Positions 56,187-64,000 of a stretch of 64,000 nt of DNA are shown piece after piece. Position 1 is the first letter of the stretch. Each line of letters opens with the position of its first letter. The position numbers and the translations under genes were made by a program. The stretch comes from Streptomyces actuosus (GTDB lineage: Bacteria; Actinomycetota; Actinomycetes; Streptomycetales; Streptomycetaceae), in NCBI RefSeq assembly GCF_016921115.1, contig NZ_JAFFZS010000009.1, forward strand, positions 185,496 to 249,495, in the 5' to 3' direction. The notes beneath the pieces are model-generated. The model was not told the DNA's origin and searched no databases. It saw only the letters and a program-made list of their open reading frames with translations.

Positions 56187-57197
56187 ATGACCGACACGGG
56201 CCGGAGCACGGACGGCCACGGGGGCAACCGCACGGACCTCCGCGACGACGACCGCCCGGACGACTGCGGTGAGGACCGCACGGACGAGTGCACCGACGAG
56301 TGCGGAGACGACCGCACGGAGGACCGCACGGACGAGTGCACCGACGAGTGCGGAGACGACCGCACGGAGGACCGCACGGACGAGTACACGGACGAGTGCG
56401 TGGACGACCGCACGGAGGACCGCACGGACGAGTACACGGACGAGTGCGTGGACGGCTGCACGGACCTCGGCGAAGACGACCGCGGGGACCTCCGCGCGAG
56501 CGACCGCACGGACGACCACCCGGACAACCGGGACGGCGACCGTGCCGAGGACCGCCCGGACCTCCGTGAGGACGACGACGCGGAGGACCACCGGGACGCC
56601 TGCGACGAAGACCGTACGAAGGACCACGCGGCCGACGGGATCGTCTCCGCGGCCGCCGTCATCCGCCGCCGCGGGCGGCACCGCCGGCCGCGGCGCCGCC
56701 GGGTGCTCCTCGCCGCAGGGGGCCTCGTCCTCGCCGCGGGTGCGCTGAGCCTCGTACGGCTCGCGCCGGAGTCCGGCGTCCCGGGCCTCGACACCGCGGA
56801 GGCCCAGCCCCGGCAGCACCCGGCCCAGGACTCCGGCACCGCACGCTCCGCCAACACCACCGCGTCCCCCGGGCCCAGCCCCTCCGCGACCCGGGCCATG
56901 GGCGGGGCCGAGGCCCTGCCGGCCCCGGACGCCGACGGATCCCTCGCGACCGCCCTGGCCCGGGACGCGGTCCCGGCCCGGCCCACCGCCGCTTCCGGGA
57001 CCGCTCCGGCGGGCACGGAGCCCGCGCCGCCGCCCGCCGCGCCGAAGACGCCGGCACCCGCCCCGGAGCCCGCGCAGACCTCCGCCGCCCCCACGGCCTC
57101 GCAGCAGCCGGCACCGCAGCCGTCCCCGGAGCCGCAGGACTCCGAGGAGCCCGCCCTGTGCCTGCCGATCCTCGGGCTCTGCGTGGACATCCCCTGA
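56187..57197 (+). CDS. Acidic Cys-containing repeat membrane protein of unknown function
   Basis: 336 residues from ATG 56187 (GGGAAGG upstream). Residues 1-150 consist almost entirely of Asp, Glu, Arg, Thr and Cys, including near-identical 16-residue units DRTEDRTDECTDECGD at 42-57, 58-73 and 74-89 with a partial unit before. A basic patch (RRRGRHRRPRRRR) precedes one membrane helix (about 172-191). The rest is Pro/Ala/Ser-rich and ends in a conserved-looking tail ALCLPILGLCVDIP with two Cys. Predicted topology places the acidic repeats in the cytoplasm and the Pro-rich part outside. I recognise no family for the repeat part. Confidence 0.75.
   Translation: MTDTGRSTDGHGGNRTDLRDDDRPDDCGEDRTDECTDECGDDRTEDRTDECTDECGDDRTEDRTDEYTDECVDDRTEDRTDEYTDECVDGCTDLGEDDRGDLRASDRTDDHPDNRDGDRAEDRPDLREDDDAEDHRDACDEDRTKDHAADGIVSAAAVIRRRGRHRRPRRRRVLLAAGGLVLAAGALSLVRLAPESGVPGLDTAEAQPRQHPAQDSGTARSANTTASPGPSPSATRAMGGAEALPAPDADGSLATALARDAVPARPTAASGTAPAGTEPAPPPAAPKTPAPAPEPAQTSAAPTASQQPAPQPSPEPQDSEEPALCLPILGLCVDIP
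56271..56453 (+). repeat. 48-bp coding tandem repeat
   Basis: Almost four copies of a 48-bp unit starting GACCGCACGGAGGACCGCAC encode the 16-residue repeats. High nucleotide identity suggests recent amplification and slippage. Confidence 0.85.
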
Positions 57198-57329
57198 CCG
57201 TCCACGCGTCCACCCACGCACGCCTGTCCGCACCGCCCGCACGGCGAACGCCCCGCCCCTGCGGCGGGCGCACCGGAGGCCGGGTGCGCCGAGGACCGGC
57301 GCTCCGGTGTTCCGGCGCTCGGGTGCTAC

Positions 57330-58430
57330 TCACTCCAAAGGGTTCTCGCGTCGGCTCAGCAGCCACGGCTCCACCACACCCAGTCCGCGTACCGGGCGCT
57401 GCCACATCGGCCGGAGCGCGAAGCGGTAGGCGGGCGGCTCCTCGCCCTCCTTCTCCGCCGCCACCGCCGCCTCGGCGGCCTCCGCCTCCGACGCGGGGGC
57501 GTCGCCGGTGCGGATCAGCTCCTCGGCGAAGGCGCTGTCGACCAGGACGGCGTCCCGGGGAGCTATCGAGGTCAGCCGGGAGGCCAGGTTCACGGTGGTG
57601 CCGAACACGTCGCCCATGCGGGTCGTCACCGTGCCGAACGCCATGCCGACGCGCAGCTCCGGCATCGTCTCGTCGTGCCCCATGGTCTCGATGAGCCGCA
57701 GGGCGATCTCCGCGGCCGTGCCCGCGTCGTCGGCGGCGTAGAGCACCTCGTCACCGAGCGTCTTGATGAGCCGTCCGCCGCGGGCCGCGACGAGGTCGGC
57801 GGCGGTCGTCTCGAAGGCCTCGACGAGTTCGCCCAGTTCCTCCTCCTCCATCCGGCGGGTCAGCCGGGTGAAGCCGACGAGGTCGGCGAAGGCGACGGCC
57901 AGGCGGCGGTCGACCATCTCCTCGTCGTCGGCGGCCTGCACCACGCGCCCGGCCGAGGCGGCGAGCTGGCGGCGCCAGACGTACACGAGGAACTCCTGCA
58001 GCTCGGGCAGAAGCAGCTCGACGATCGGATACGTCACCTCGGTGCGGGTCATGCCCGGCTCCGGCGGCTCGGTCAGCCCCTCCAGGAAGGAATCGATCTG
58101 CCATTCCGCCAGACGAGCGGTGGTCTGCCCGGTGGACCGGGCCACCTGCACCGCCATCGCCTCGCTGAGCAGGCCCGCCTCGACCAGACCGGCCAGCCGC
58201 CGCAGGGCGAGGACGTCGGCCTCCGTCAGCGCCTTCGCCTGGCCGATGTCCGCGAAGCCCATCGCCCGCCAGAAGCGGGACGCCAGTTCCATGGAGACGC
58301 CCGCGCTGCGCGCCGCCTGAAAGGGCGTGTAGCGCCGCTCGGCGCCGAGGATGAGCTGCTCCAGGCGCAGGGCGAGCGGATCCTCGCCGGGGTCCGTGGC
58401 GTGGGGTTCCCCCGTGTCGTCGACGGTCAC
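57330..58430 (-). CDS. cya: Class III adenylate cyclase
   Basis: 366 residues from GTG 58428-58430. An N-terminal helical regulatory domain (to about 180) includes a MerR-like HTH segment (YTPFQAARSAGVSMELASRF). The cyclase domain has metal-binding Asp in FADLVGFTRL and TLGDEVLY, and the transition-state GTTVNLASRLTS. It makes cAMP, which streptomycetes use in germination and development. It matches the single housekeeping Cya position of the genus as I recall it. Confidence 0.93.
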   Translation of the reverse strand: MTVDDTGEPHATDPGEDPLALRLEQLILGAERRYTPFQAARSAGVSMELASRFWRAMGFADIGQAKALTEADVLALRRLAGLVEAGLLSEAMAVQVARSTGQTTARLAEWQIDSFLEGLTEPPEPGMTRTEVTYPIVELLLPELQEFLVYVWRRQLAASAGRVVQAADDEEMVDRRLAVAFADLVGFTRLTRRMEEEELGELVEAFETTAADLVAARGGRLIKTLGDEVLYAADDAGTAAEIALRLIETMGHDETMPELRVGMAFGTVTTRMGDVFGTTVNLASRLTSIAPRDAVLVDSAFAEELIRTGDAPASEAEAAEAAVAAEKEGEEPPAYRFALRPMWQRPVRGLGVVEPWLLSRRENPLE

Positions 58431-58627
58431 GCCTGCTGCCCTTCCGATCTATCGCGGTCAGGTATCGACCGGCCTCAACTGTACGGCAGGTGTGCGCCAG
58501 CTCACTCTGTCAGGTGGTGCCACGCCGCGCGGGTTCTCCGTCGTCCGCGGGGTACGGGGATGCGGGACCGGCCGGGCGGGTGACGTGCCCCGCCGGGCGG
58601 GTGACGCTTCCTGCCGGGCCGGCGGGC

Positions 58628-59488
58628 TCAGGCGGGCCGCACGTGCACGATGTCCCCCGCCCCGACCGGCTCCTGCACACCCTGGCCGGTGGCGATGACG
58701 AGCCTGCCGTCGCCGTCCACCGCGACGGCCTCCCCCACGAGCGACCGGTCGCCGGGCAACTCGGCGCGCACCACACGACCCAGCGTGGCGCAACCCGCCG
58801 CATACGTCTCCTGCAGGCCGGACGCCGCCGGGTCGCCGCCGGCCGCGCGCCAGCGGCCGTACCAGTCCTCCAGGGACCGCAGCACGGCCCGCAGCAGCGG
58901 GTCACGGTCGGTGCTCAGCGCTCCGGCGAGGGCGAGGGAGCCGGCCGCGGGCACGGGAAGCTCGTCCTCCTTGAGGGTGACGTTGACGCCGACGCCGATG
59001 ACGACCCCGTCGTCCCCCGCGCGCTCGGCCAGGATGCCGCCGGCCTTGCGCTCCTCGCCGCCCACGGTGACCAGCAGGTCGTTCGGCCACTTCAGGGCCG
59101 TGTCCACGCCCGCCGCGCGGGACAGGCCGGTCGCCACGGCGACACCGGTCAGCAGCGGCAGCCAGCCCCACCGCGGCACCGGGACCTCCACGGGCCGCAG
59201 CAGGACGGAGAAGAACAGGCCCGAGCGGGGCGGCGCCGTCCACCGGCGGTCCAAGCGGCCCCGCCCGGCGGACTGCTCCTCGGCGACGAGGACCGCGCCC
59301 TGGTCCGCCTCGCCGCGCGCGGCGCGGGCCACCAGGTCGGAGTTGGTCGACCCGGTGTGCTGCACCACGTCCACCTCCGACCACAGGCTTCCCTCCCGTA
59401 CCAGCGCGCGGCGCAGTGCGCCGGCGTTGAGGGGCGGTCGGTCCAGATCCGACCAGCGGCTGTCTCCTGATGCATCTTGCGGCGTCAT
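58628..59488 (-). CDS. birA: Biotin-[acetyl-CoA-carboxylase] ligase
   Basis: 286 residues from ATG 59486-59488. Catalytic motifs SAGRGRLDRRW and LKWPNDLL are intact, and there is no N-terminal HTH, so it is a monofunctional group I ligase. It should biotinylate acyl-CoA carboxylase alpha subunits, one encoded at 63748. Divergent from pccB. Confidence 0.94.
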   Translation of the reverse strand: MTPQDASGDSRWSDLDRPPLNAGALRRALVREGSLWSEVDVVQHTGSTNSDLVARAARGEADQGAVLVAEEQSAGRGRLDRRWTAPPRSGLFFSVLLRPVEVPVPRWGWLPLLTGVAVATGLSRAAGVDTALKWPNDLLVTVGGEERKAGGILAERAGDDGVVIGVGVNVTLKEDELPVPAAGSLALAGALSTDRDPLLRAVLRSLEDWYGRWRAAGGDPAASGLQETYAAGCATLGRVVRAELPGDRSLVGEAVAVDGDGRLVIATGQGVQEPVGAGDIVHVRPA

Positions 59489-59598
59489 GCAAGCCACCCT
59501 AGGTGTGGTAAACGCCGCACTGCCGACACGGGGAGGCAGCACTACGCTACGGATGAGTAACCGTCCCCCCTTTTGAGCAGGCAGGGAGCCGCATCCCG

Positions 59599-61194
59599 AT
59601 GTCCGAGCCGGAAGAGATCGACATCCACACCACCGCGGGCAAGCTCGCGGATCTCCAGCGCCGCATCGAGGAGGCGACGCACGCCGGCTCCGCCCGCGCT
59701 GTGGAAAAGCAGCACGCCAAGGGCAAGCTGACGGCGCGTGAGCGCATCGAGCTGCTGATGGACGAGGATTCCTTCGTCGAGCTGGACGAGTTCGCCCGGC
59801 ACCGCTCCACCAACTTCGGCCTGGAGAACAACCGGCCCTACGGCGACGGCGTCGTCACCGGGTACGGCACCGTCGACGGCCGCCCGGTCGCGGTGTTCTC
59901 GCAGGACTTCACCGTGTTCGGTGGCGCGCTGGGCGAGGTCTACGGCCAGAAGATCGTCAAGGTCATGGACTTCGCGCTGAAGACCGGCTGCCCCGTCATC
60001 GGCATCAACGACTCCGGCGGCGCCCGCATCCAGGAGGGCGTGGCCTCCCTGGGTGCCTACGGCGAGATCTTCCGCCGCAACACCCACGCCTCGGGTGTGA
60101 TCCCGCAGATCAGCCTGGTGGTCGGCCCCTGCGCCGGCGGTGCGGTCTACTCCCCGGCGATCACCGACTTCACCGTCATGGTCGACCAGACCTCGCACAT
60201 GTTCATCACCGGCCCCGACGTCATCAAGACGGTGACCGGCGAGGACGTCGGCTTCGAGGAACTCGGCGGCGCCCGCACCCACAACACCGCCTCCGGCGTC
60301 GCCCATCACATGGCCGGCGACGAGAAGGACGCCATCGAGTACGTCAAGCAGCTGCTGAGCTACCTGCCGTCCAACAACCTCTCCGAGCCTCCGGCCTTCC
60401 CCGACGAGGCGGACCTCGCCCTCACCGACGAGGACCGCGAGCTGGACGCCCTCGTCCCGGACAGCGCGAACCAGCCGTACGACATGCACACGGTGATCGA
60501 GCACGTCCTGGACGACGCCGAGTTCTTCGAGACCCAGCCGCTGTTCGCCCCGAACATCCTCACCGGCTTCGGCCGTGTGGAGGGCCGCCCCGTCGGCATC
60601 GTCGCCAACCAGCCGATGCAGTTCGCGGGCTGCCTGGACATCGACGCGTCCGAGAAGGCCGCCCGGTTCGTGCGGACCTGCGACGCCTTCAACGTCCCCG
60701 TGCTGACCTTCGTGGACGTGCCCGGCTTCCTGCCCGGCGTCGACCAGGAGCACACCGGCATCATCCGCCGCGGTGCCAAGCTGATCTACGCGTACGCCGA
60801 GGCGACGGTCCCGCTGATCACCGTCATCACCCGCAAGGCCTTCGGCGGTGCCTACGACGTCATGGGCTCCAAGCACCTCGGCGCCGACCTCAACCTCGCC
60901 TGGCCCACCGCCCAGATCGCCGTCATGGGCGCCCAGGGCGCGGTCAACATCCTGCACCGCCGCACCCTCGCGGAGGCGGAGGCGAGCGGCGAGGACGTGG
61001 CGGCGGTCCGGGCGCGGCTCATCCGGGAGTACGAGGACGCCCTCCTCAATCCCTACGTGGCGGCCGACCGCGGGTACATCGACGCGGTGGTCATGCCGTC
61101 GGACACCCGCGCCCACATCGTCCGCGGTCTGCGTCAACTGCGCACGAAGCGGGAATCCCTGCCTCCGAAGAAGCACGGCAACATCCCGCTCTGA
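59599..61194 (+). CDS. pccB: Propionyl-CoA carboxylase beta subunit
   Basis: 531 residues. Carboxyltransferase folds with [17 protein letters not shown] and [12 protein letters not shown] in the N-half and [19 protein letters not shown] in the C-half. Asp420 sits where S. coelicolor PccB has the acyl-specificity Asp422, predicting preference for propionyl-CoA over acetyl-CoA. It uses the biotinylated AccA subunit and the epsilon subunit encoded downstream; (2S)-methylmalonyl-CoA feeds polyketide synthesis. Confidence 0.95.
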   Translation: MSEPEEIDIHTTAGKLADLQRRIEEATHAGSARAVEKQHAKGKLTARERIELLMDEDSFVELDEFARHRSTNFGLENNRPYGDGVVTGYGTVDGRPVAVFSQDFTVFGGALGEVYGQKIVKVMDFALKTGCPVIGINDSGGARIQEGVASLGAYGEIFRRNTHASGVIPQISLVVGPCAGGAVYSPAITDFTVMVDQTSHMFITGPDVIKTVTGEDVGFEELGGARTHNTASGVAHHMAGDEKDAIEYVKQLLSYLPSNNLSEPPAFPDEADLALTDEDRELDALVPDSANQPYDMHTVIEHVLDDAEFFETQPLFAPNILTGFGRVEGRPVGIVANQPMQFAGCLDIDASEKAARFVRTCDAFNVPVLTFVDVPGFLPGVDQEHTGIIRRGAKLIYAYAEATVPLITVITRKAFGGAYDVMGSKHLGADLNLAWPTAQIAVMGAQGAVNILHRRTLAEAEASGEDVAAVRARLIREYEDALLNPYVAADRGYIDAVVMPSDTRAHIVRGLRQLRTKRESLPPKKHGNIPL

Positions 61195-61231
61195 GCCCCT
61201 TCAAGGGCCGGCCGATCGCTAGGAAGCCGTC

Positions 61232-61444
61232 ATGAACATCAAGGTCGTACGGGGAAACCCGACACCGGAGGAGCTCGCCGCCGCCCTGGCGGTGGTCCGG
61301 GCCCGCGCCGCGGTGGCTGCTGCCGCACCACCCGGCGCGCCCGGTCCGCAGGACTCCTGGTCGGACCCCTCCCGCATCGCCGCCCGGCGCCTGCCCCAGC
61401 CGGGGCAGGCGACCTGGGCCCGCACCTACTGGCCGGGCCGGTAG
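61232..61444 (+). CDS. pccE: Acyl-CoA carboxylase epsilon subunit
   Basis: 70 residues, NIKVVRGNPTPEELAAALAV at the N-terminus and RLPQPGQATWARTYWPGR at the C-terminus, both diagnostic of PccE/AccE. The subunit stabilises the alpha-beta complex. 37 bp after pccB, same operon. Confidence 0.92.
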   Translation: MNIKVVRGNPTPEELAAALAVVRARAAVAAAAPPGAPGPQDSWSDPSRIAARRLPQPGQATWARTYWPGR

Positions 61445-61526
61445 GACTTCGGTACCGGCCCGGGCCGGGCGCCGTTTGAGTACGCGTACTCAGGCGCCCG
61501 GCCGCCGTCCGGCGCACGCTGGACGC

Positions 61527-61655
61527 ATGCTGTGGTCCGACCCCGAGAACGAGCCGCCCGAGGAAATGCGCGACACGCAGGCGATGTTGCGGCGGCTCGG
61601 TCTTCTCATGGCGGTGGCCATGGTGCTCGCGATGATCGTGCTCGGAGTGCGCTGA
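61527..61655 (+). CDS. 42-residue single-pass membrane protein
   Basis: ATG 61527 starts [20 protein letters not shown], followed by a membrane helix [18 protein letters not shown] and the stop codon at 61653-61655. It is encoded between pccE and maf, on the same strand. Function unknown; too short for database families but coding-like, and I recall small proteins at this locus in other streptomycetes. Confidence 0.6.
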   Translation: MLWSDPENEPPEEMRDTQAMLRRLGLLMAVAMVLAMIVLGVR

Positions 61656-61740
61656 GCGCGCGCCTGCCCGGCCGCCGCGCCGGGCGCCCCCGCTCCTCGC
61701 GGACAGTGAGTCCGGCAGGGGCCCCGGCTACCCTGACCGC

Positions 61741-62364
61741 ATGACAGATCAGCCGCGCCGTCGACTCGTGCTCGCCTCCCGGTCCCCCGCCCGGCTCGGA
61801 CTCCTGCGTCAGGCCGGCTTCGCCCCCGAGGTGATCGTCAGCGGGGTGGACGAGGACGCCGTCACCGCCCCCACCCCGGCCGAGCTGGCCCTCGCCCTCG
61901 CCGAGGCGAAGGCGTCCGTCGTGGCCGCGAAGCCCGAGGTCAAGGGTGCCATCGTGATCGGCTGCGACTCGGTGCTCGACCTGGACGGCGAGGCCCTGGG
62001 CAAGCCGGCCGACGCCGAGGAGGCCACCGCCCGCTGGAAGGCGATGCGCGGCCGGGCAGGCACCCTCCAGACCGGTCACTGCGTCTACGACACCCTCAGC
62101 GGACGGTATGCCTCCGGCACCGCCTCCACCGTCGTCCGCTTCGGCGAGCCCTCCGACGAGGAGATCGCCGCGTACGTCGCCACGGGCGAGCCCCTCTACG
62201 TCGCCGGCGCCTTCACCCTGGACGGCCGTTCGGCCCCGTTCATCGACGGCATCGACGGCGACCACGGCAACGTGATCGGCCTGAGCCTGCCGCTGGTCCG
62301 CCGGCTGCTGGCCGAACTGGGCGTGGTCATCACGGAGTTGTGGACTCCGGCGGACGAAGTCTGA
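61741..62364 (+). CDS. maf: Maf-family nucleotide pyrophosphatase
   Basis: 207 residues starting [19 protein letters not shown] after the initial basic segment. The SxSPRR-like motif is SRSPAR, followed by [16 protein letters not shown] and [20 protein letters not shown]. These enzymes hydrolyse noncanonical nucleotides such as dTTP/UTP analogues, and in some bacteria affect septation. Confidence 0.94.
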   Translation: MTDQPRRRLVLASRSPARLGLLRQAGFAPEVIVSGVDEDAVTAPTPAELALALAEAKASVVAAKPEVKGAIVIGCDSVLDLDGEALGKPADAEEATARWKAMRGRAGTLQTGHCVYDTLSGRYASGTASTVVRFGEPSDEEIAAYVATGEPLYVAGAFTLDGRSAPFIDGIDGDHGNVIGLSLPLVRRLLAELGVVITELWTPADEV

Positions 62365-62701
62365 CGGAGGACGTCGGTGGGCCGGCCCGGCGGAAGCCGG
62401 GCGGGAGGCTGTCCCGTCAGCCCCGGACCGGACCCGACGGGGCACAGCCGAAGCACACCGGCCGACGGGACCTGGCCACAGCAGGACGGCGGTCCGTCGG
62501 GCGGAGCCCGACGGACACGGCAGGAAGACACCCGCACCACCCCGGCGAACGCCGGACCGGCCGCCCCCGACCACGGCAGCAGACCGCCGAGACCGCCGCT
62601 CCCGCCCAGCCCCGCACGGCCCCTTCGGGGGCCGGGCTCGGGTGCCGCCCGGGGTCGCCCGAGTGCGGCCGAGTTCGGCCGGGCGTGGTGGTGTCACCGC
62701 A
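62365..62701. other. Gene-free interval between maf and the membrane protein gene
   Basis: Convergent 3' ends; GC-rich without a supportable ORF or clean terminator. Confidence 0.5.
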
Positions 62702-63382
62702 TCAGCGGTCGCCCGCCGTCCTGACCGGCACGGGGTCGGCGCCGGGCTCCGTCTCCGCGCTCCGGGCATCCGGCCCGCTCCCCGCATGCTCGGCGCCCGC
62801 CCCCGTGTGCCCCTCCACGCCCGGCTCCGCGGGCTCGCCGCCCTTCGGGAGGGCCGCACCGCCGCCGTCCCGCGGGAGGCCGTCGTCGCCGCTCCGAGGG
62901 GCTCGGCCGTCGTCCTGCGCCGGCGCTCCGCTCCCGGGTGTCCCGGAGGTCGCGGGCGGCTCGGCGGTGACGCCGGGATCCTGCTGGGCGTCGTACGTCA
63001 TGAGCAGCAGGACGATGAGGGCCAGGACGGCCACCATGAACAGGAACTCGGTCCAGCCCAGCAGCCCCCAGGCGAAGGCACCCAGCAGGCCGTGCACCAC
63101 CGCCGCGCTGATCAGGAGGATGCGGCCGAGGCCCGCGGGGGCGCGGTCGCGGACGGCGACGAGCAGGGCCACCAGGCCGCACAGGGCGAAGTAGAGGCCG
63201 AAGACCACGCCGCCGATCTTCGAGGACGTGGCCATCACGTCGGGGTCGAGCCCGCCGAGAGACATGTGCTGCCGGTCGGCGAGGACCCCGAGGAACCAGT
63301 TGACGGCGGCGATGCCGAGTGCCTCGGCGAAGAGCAGCACCGCCACGACCCACGCCACCGGTCTGCGCACCACGCTCTCCAC
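62702..63382 (-). CDS. Four-helix membrane protein with disordered acidic tail
   Basis: 226 residues from GTG 63380-63382. Four membrane segments span about 8-130 (VAWVVAVLLFAEALGIAAVN, VVFGLYFALCGLVALLVAV, ILLISAAVVHGLLGAFAWGL, EFLFMVAVLALIVLLLMTY). The remaining ~95 residues are Gly/Pro/Ala/Asp-rich and probably disordered. Function unknown. Confidence 0.8.
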   Translation of the reverse strand: MESVVRRPVAWVVAVLLFAEALGIAAVNWFLGVLADRQHMSLGGLDPDVMATSSKIGGVVFGLYFALCGLVALLVAVRDRAPAGLGRILLISAAVVHGLLGAFAWGLLGWTEFLFMVAVLALIVLLLMTYDAQQDPGVTAEPPATSGTPGSGAPAQDDGRAPRSGDDGLPRDGGGAALPKGGEPAEPGVEGHTGAGAEHAGSGPDARSAETEPGADPVPVRTAGDR

Positions 63383-63747
63383 CCGCTTTCGACCGCGACC
63401 CCGTCCGGGCCGTTGTTACCCCAAGTACGTTCGAGACATCGCGAACGCTACTAACGGGTAAACCGGGGGACAAGAGCTGTGCCACGGGCAAAGAATCATT
63501 GGGCCATTCGTAGGGACTCCACAAAGAAACCGAGTGGCCCGCAGCACGCTCTCACAGAGACCTTGACCACACGAGCGGGCTAGGGTTTCCCGAAGGAGTC
63601 CTGCGTACCGAGGTGCGACAAGGGCTTTCGCGGGTCGAGCGCGCCTCGCATCACGCTCCGTGTGGGCAAGCTCACCATTGGGGACGGGTCGAAGTGCCGT
63701 GTCGGCAGTCCCTAAACTCGGCTTGTTTCAAGGAGGGAGCCTCAATC
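63383..63747. other. Divergent promoter region for the carboxylase alpha gene
   Basis: 365 bp with somewhat lower GC (63460-63540) and no ORF. An AAGGAGGGA ribosome site (63730-63738) serves the GTG at 63748. Specific promoter boxes are not assignable with confidence. Confidence 0.5.
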
Positions 63748-64000
63748 GTGCGCAAGGTGCTCATCGCCAACCGTGGCGAAATCGCTGTCCGCGTGGCCCG
63801 GGCCTGCCGGGACGCCGGGATCGCGAGCGTGGCCGTCTACGCCGACCCGGACCGGGACGCTCTGCATGTCCGCGCCGCGGATGAGGCGTTCGCTCTGGGC
63901 GGTGACACCCCGGCCACCAGCTACCTGGACATCGAGAAAGTACTCAAGGCCGCCCGCGAGTCCGGCGCGGACGCCATCCATCCCGGCTACGGGTTCCTGT
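63748..64000 (+). CDS. accA: Acyl-CoA carboxylase alpha subunit (biotin carboxylase), 5' end only
   Basis: From GTG 63748 the frame reads [20 protein letters not shown] and continues to the right edge with IHPGYGFL, the canonical start of biotin carboxylase subunits. In S. coelicolor AccA2 at this locus serves PccB and AccB. The complete protein would also contain the BCCP domain that BirA biotinylates. Confidence 0.93.
   Translation, partial: MRKVLIANRGEIAVRVARACRDAGIASVAVYADPDRDALHVRAADEAFALGGDTPATSYLDIEKVLKAARESGADAIHPGYGFL

Overview
This window is high-GC actinobacterial DNA with strong third-position GC bias, abundant GTG and TTG starts, mycothiol chemistry (Mca), an acyl-CoA carboxylase cluster (PccB, PccE, biotin carboxylase) and lineage-typical families (GtrA-fused GT2, DUF4307, XRE/DUF397, DUF6879, LAxTG sortase substrate). 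Together these point to a Streptomyces chromosome. From memory, the gene order resembles the SCO4920-SCO4980 core region of S. coelicolor; that synteny was not computed here. No rRNA, tRNA or CRISPR array was recognised.

Layout. 0-9.5 kb: a secreted serine protease (cut by the window edge), a His-rich membrane protein, an AlaA-type aminotransferase, a secreted beta-propeller/Ig-like protein, PEP carboxykinase and a hemolysin III-family membrane protein. 9.5-12.5 kb: a DHA2 MFS exporter with its overlapping TetR gene behind a strong operator, then a Mut7-C protein. 12.8-19.4 kb (minus strand): four overlapping genes encoding a processive GT2, a GT39-like membrane glycosyltransferase, a GT2-GtrA polyprenyl-phosphate sugar synthase and a secreted radical-copper oxidase. 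This looks like a cell-surface glycan synthesis, decoration and oxidation operon.

19.6-29.6 kb: an approximately 8-kb element with a large serine integrase sits inside a thioredoxin-fold (DUF255/YyaL-like) gene. The element carries its own promoter and 5' half of that gene, so integration rebuilds a full-length hybrid reading frame; the displaced host 5' half remains as a remnant beside attR. Reconstructed attP has imperfect inverted arms around a 14-bp core. Cargo consists of XRE, DUF397, DUF6879 and zinc-ribbon small proteins, plus an IS701-like insertion sequence (23-bp terminal repeats, TTAA duplication) that carries a VOC-family passenger gene.

29.9-46.5 kb is mostly core metabolism and transport: Mca, GreA, a DrrAB-type exporter, threonine dehydratase, MarR, a small sigma-like protein with a membrane partner, cystathionine gamma-synthase, an apparently frameshifted S51/GATase1-like gene, an alcohol dehydrogenase divergent from an XRE regulator, and a MacB/FtsX-like ABC pair. 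46.9-64 kb: a GAF-GGDEF protein, HutH, lipoproteins, an LAxTG surface protein, an L,D-transpeptidase, ArgG with an ARG-box-like palindrome, an enoyl-CoA hydratase, a remarkable acidic/Cys repeat membrane protein, a class III adenylate cyclase, BirA, and the PccB-PccE-small TM protein-Maf-biotin carboxylase neighbourhood, running off the right edge. BirA would biotinylate the carboxylase alpha subunit that works with PccB and PccE.
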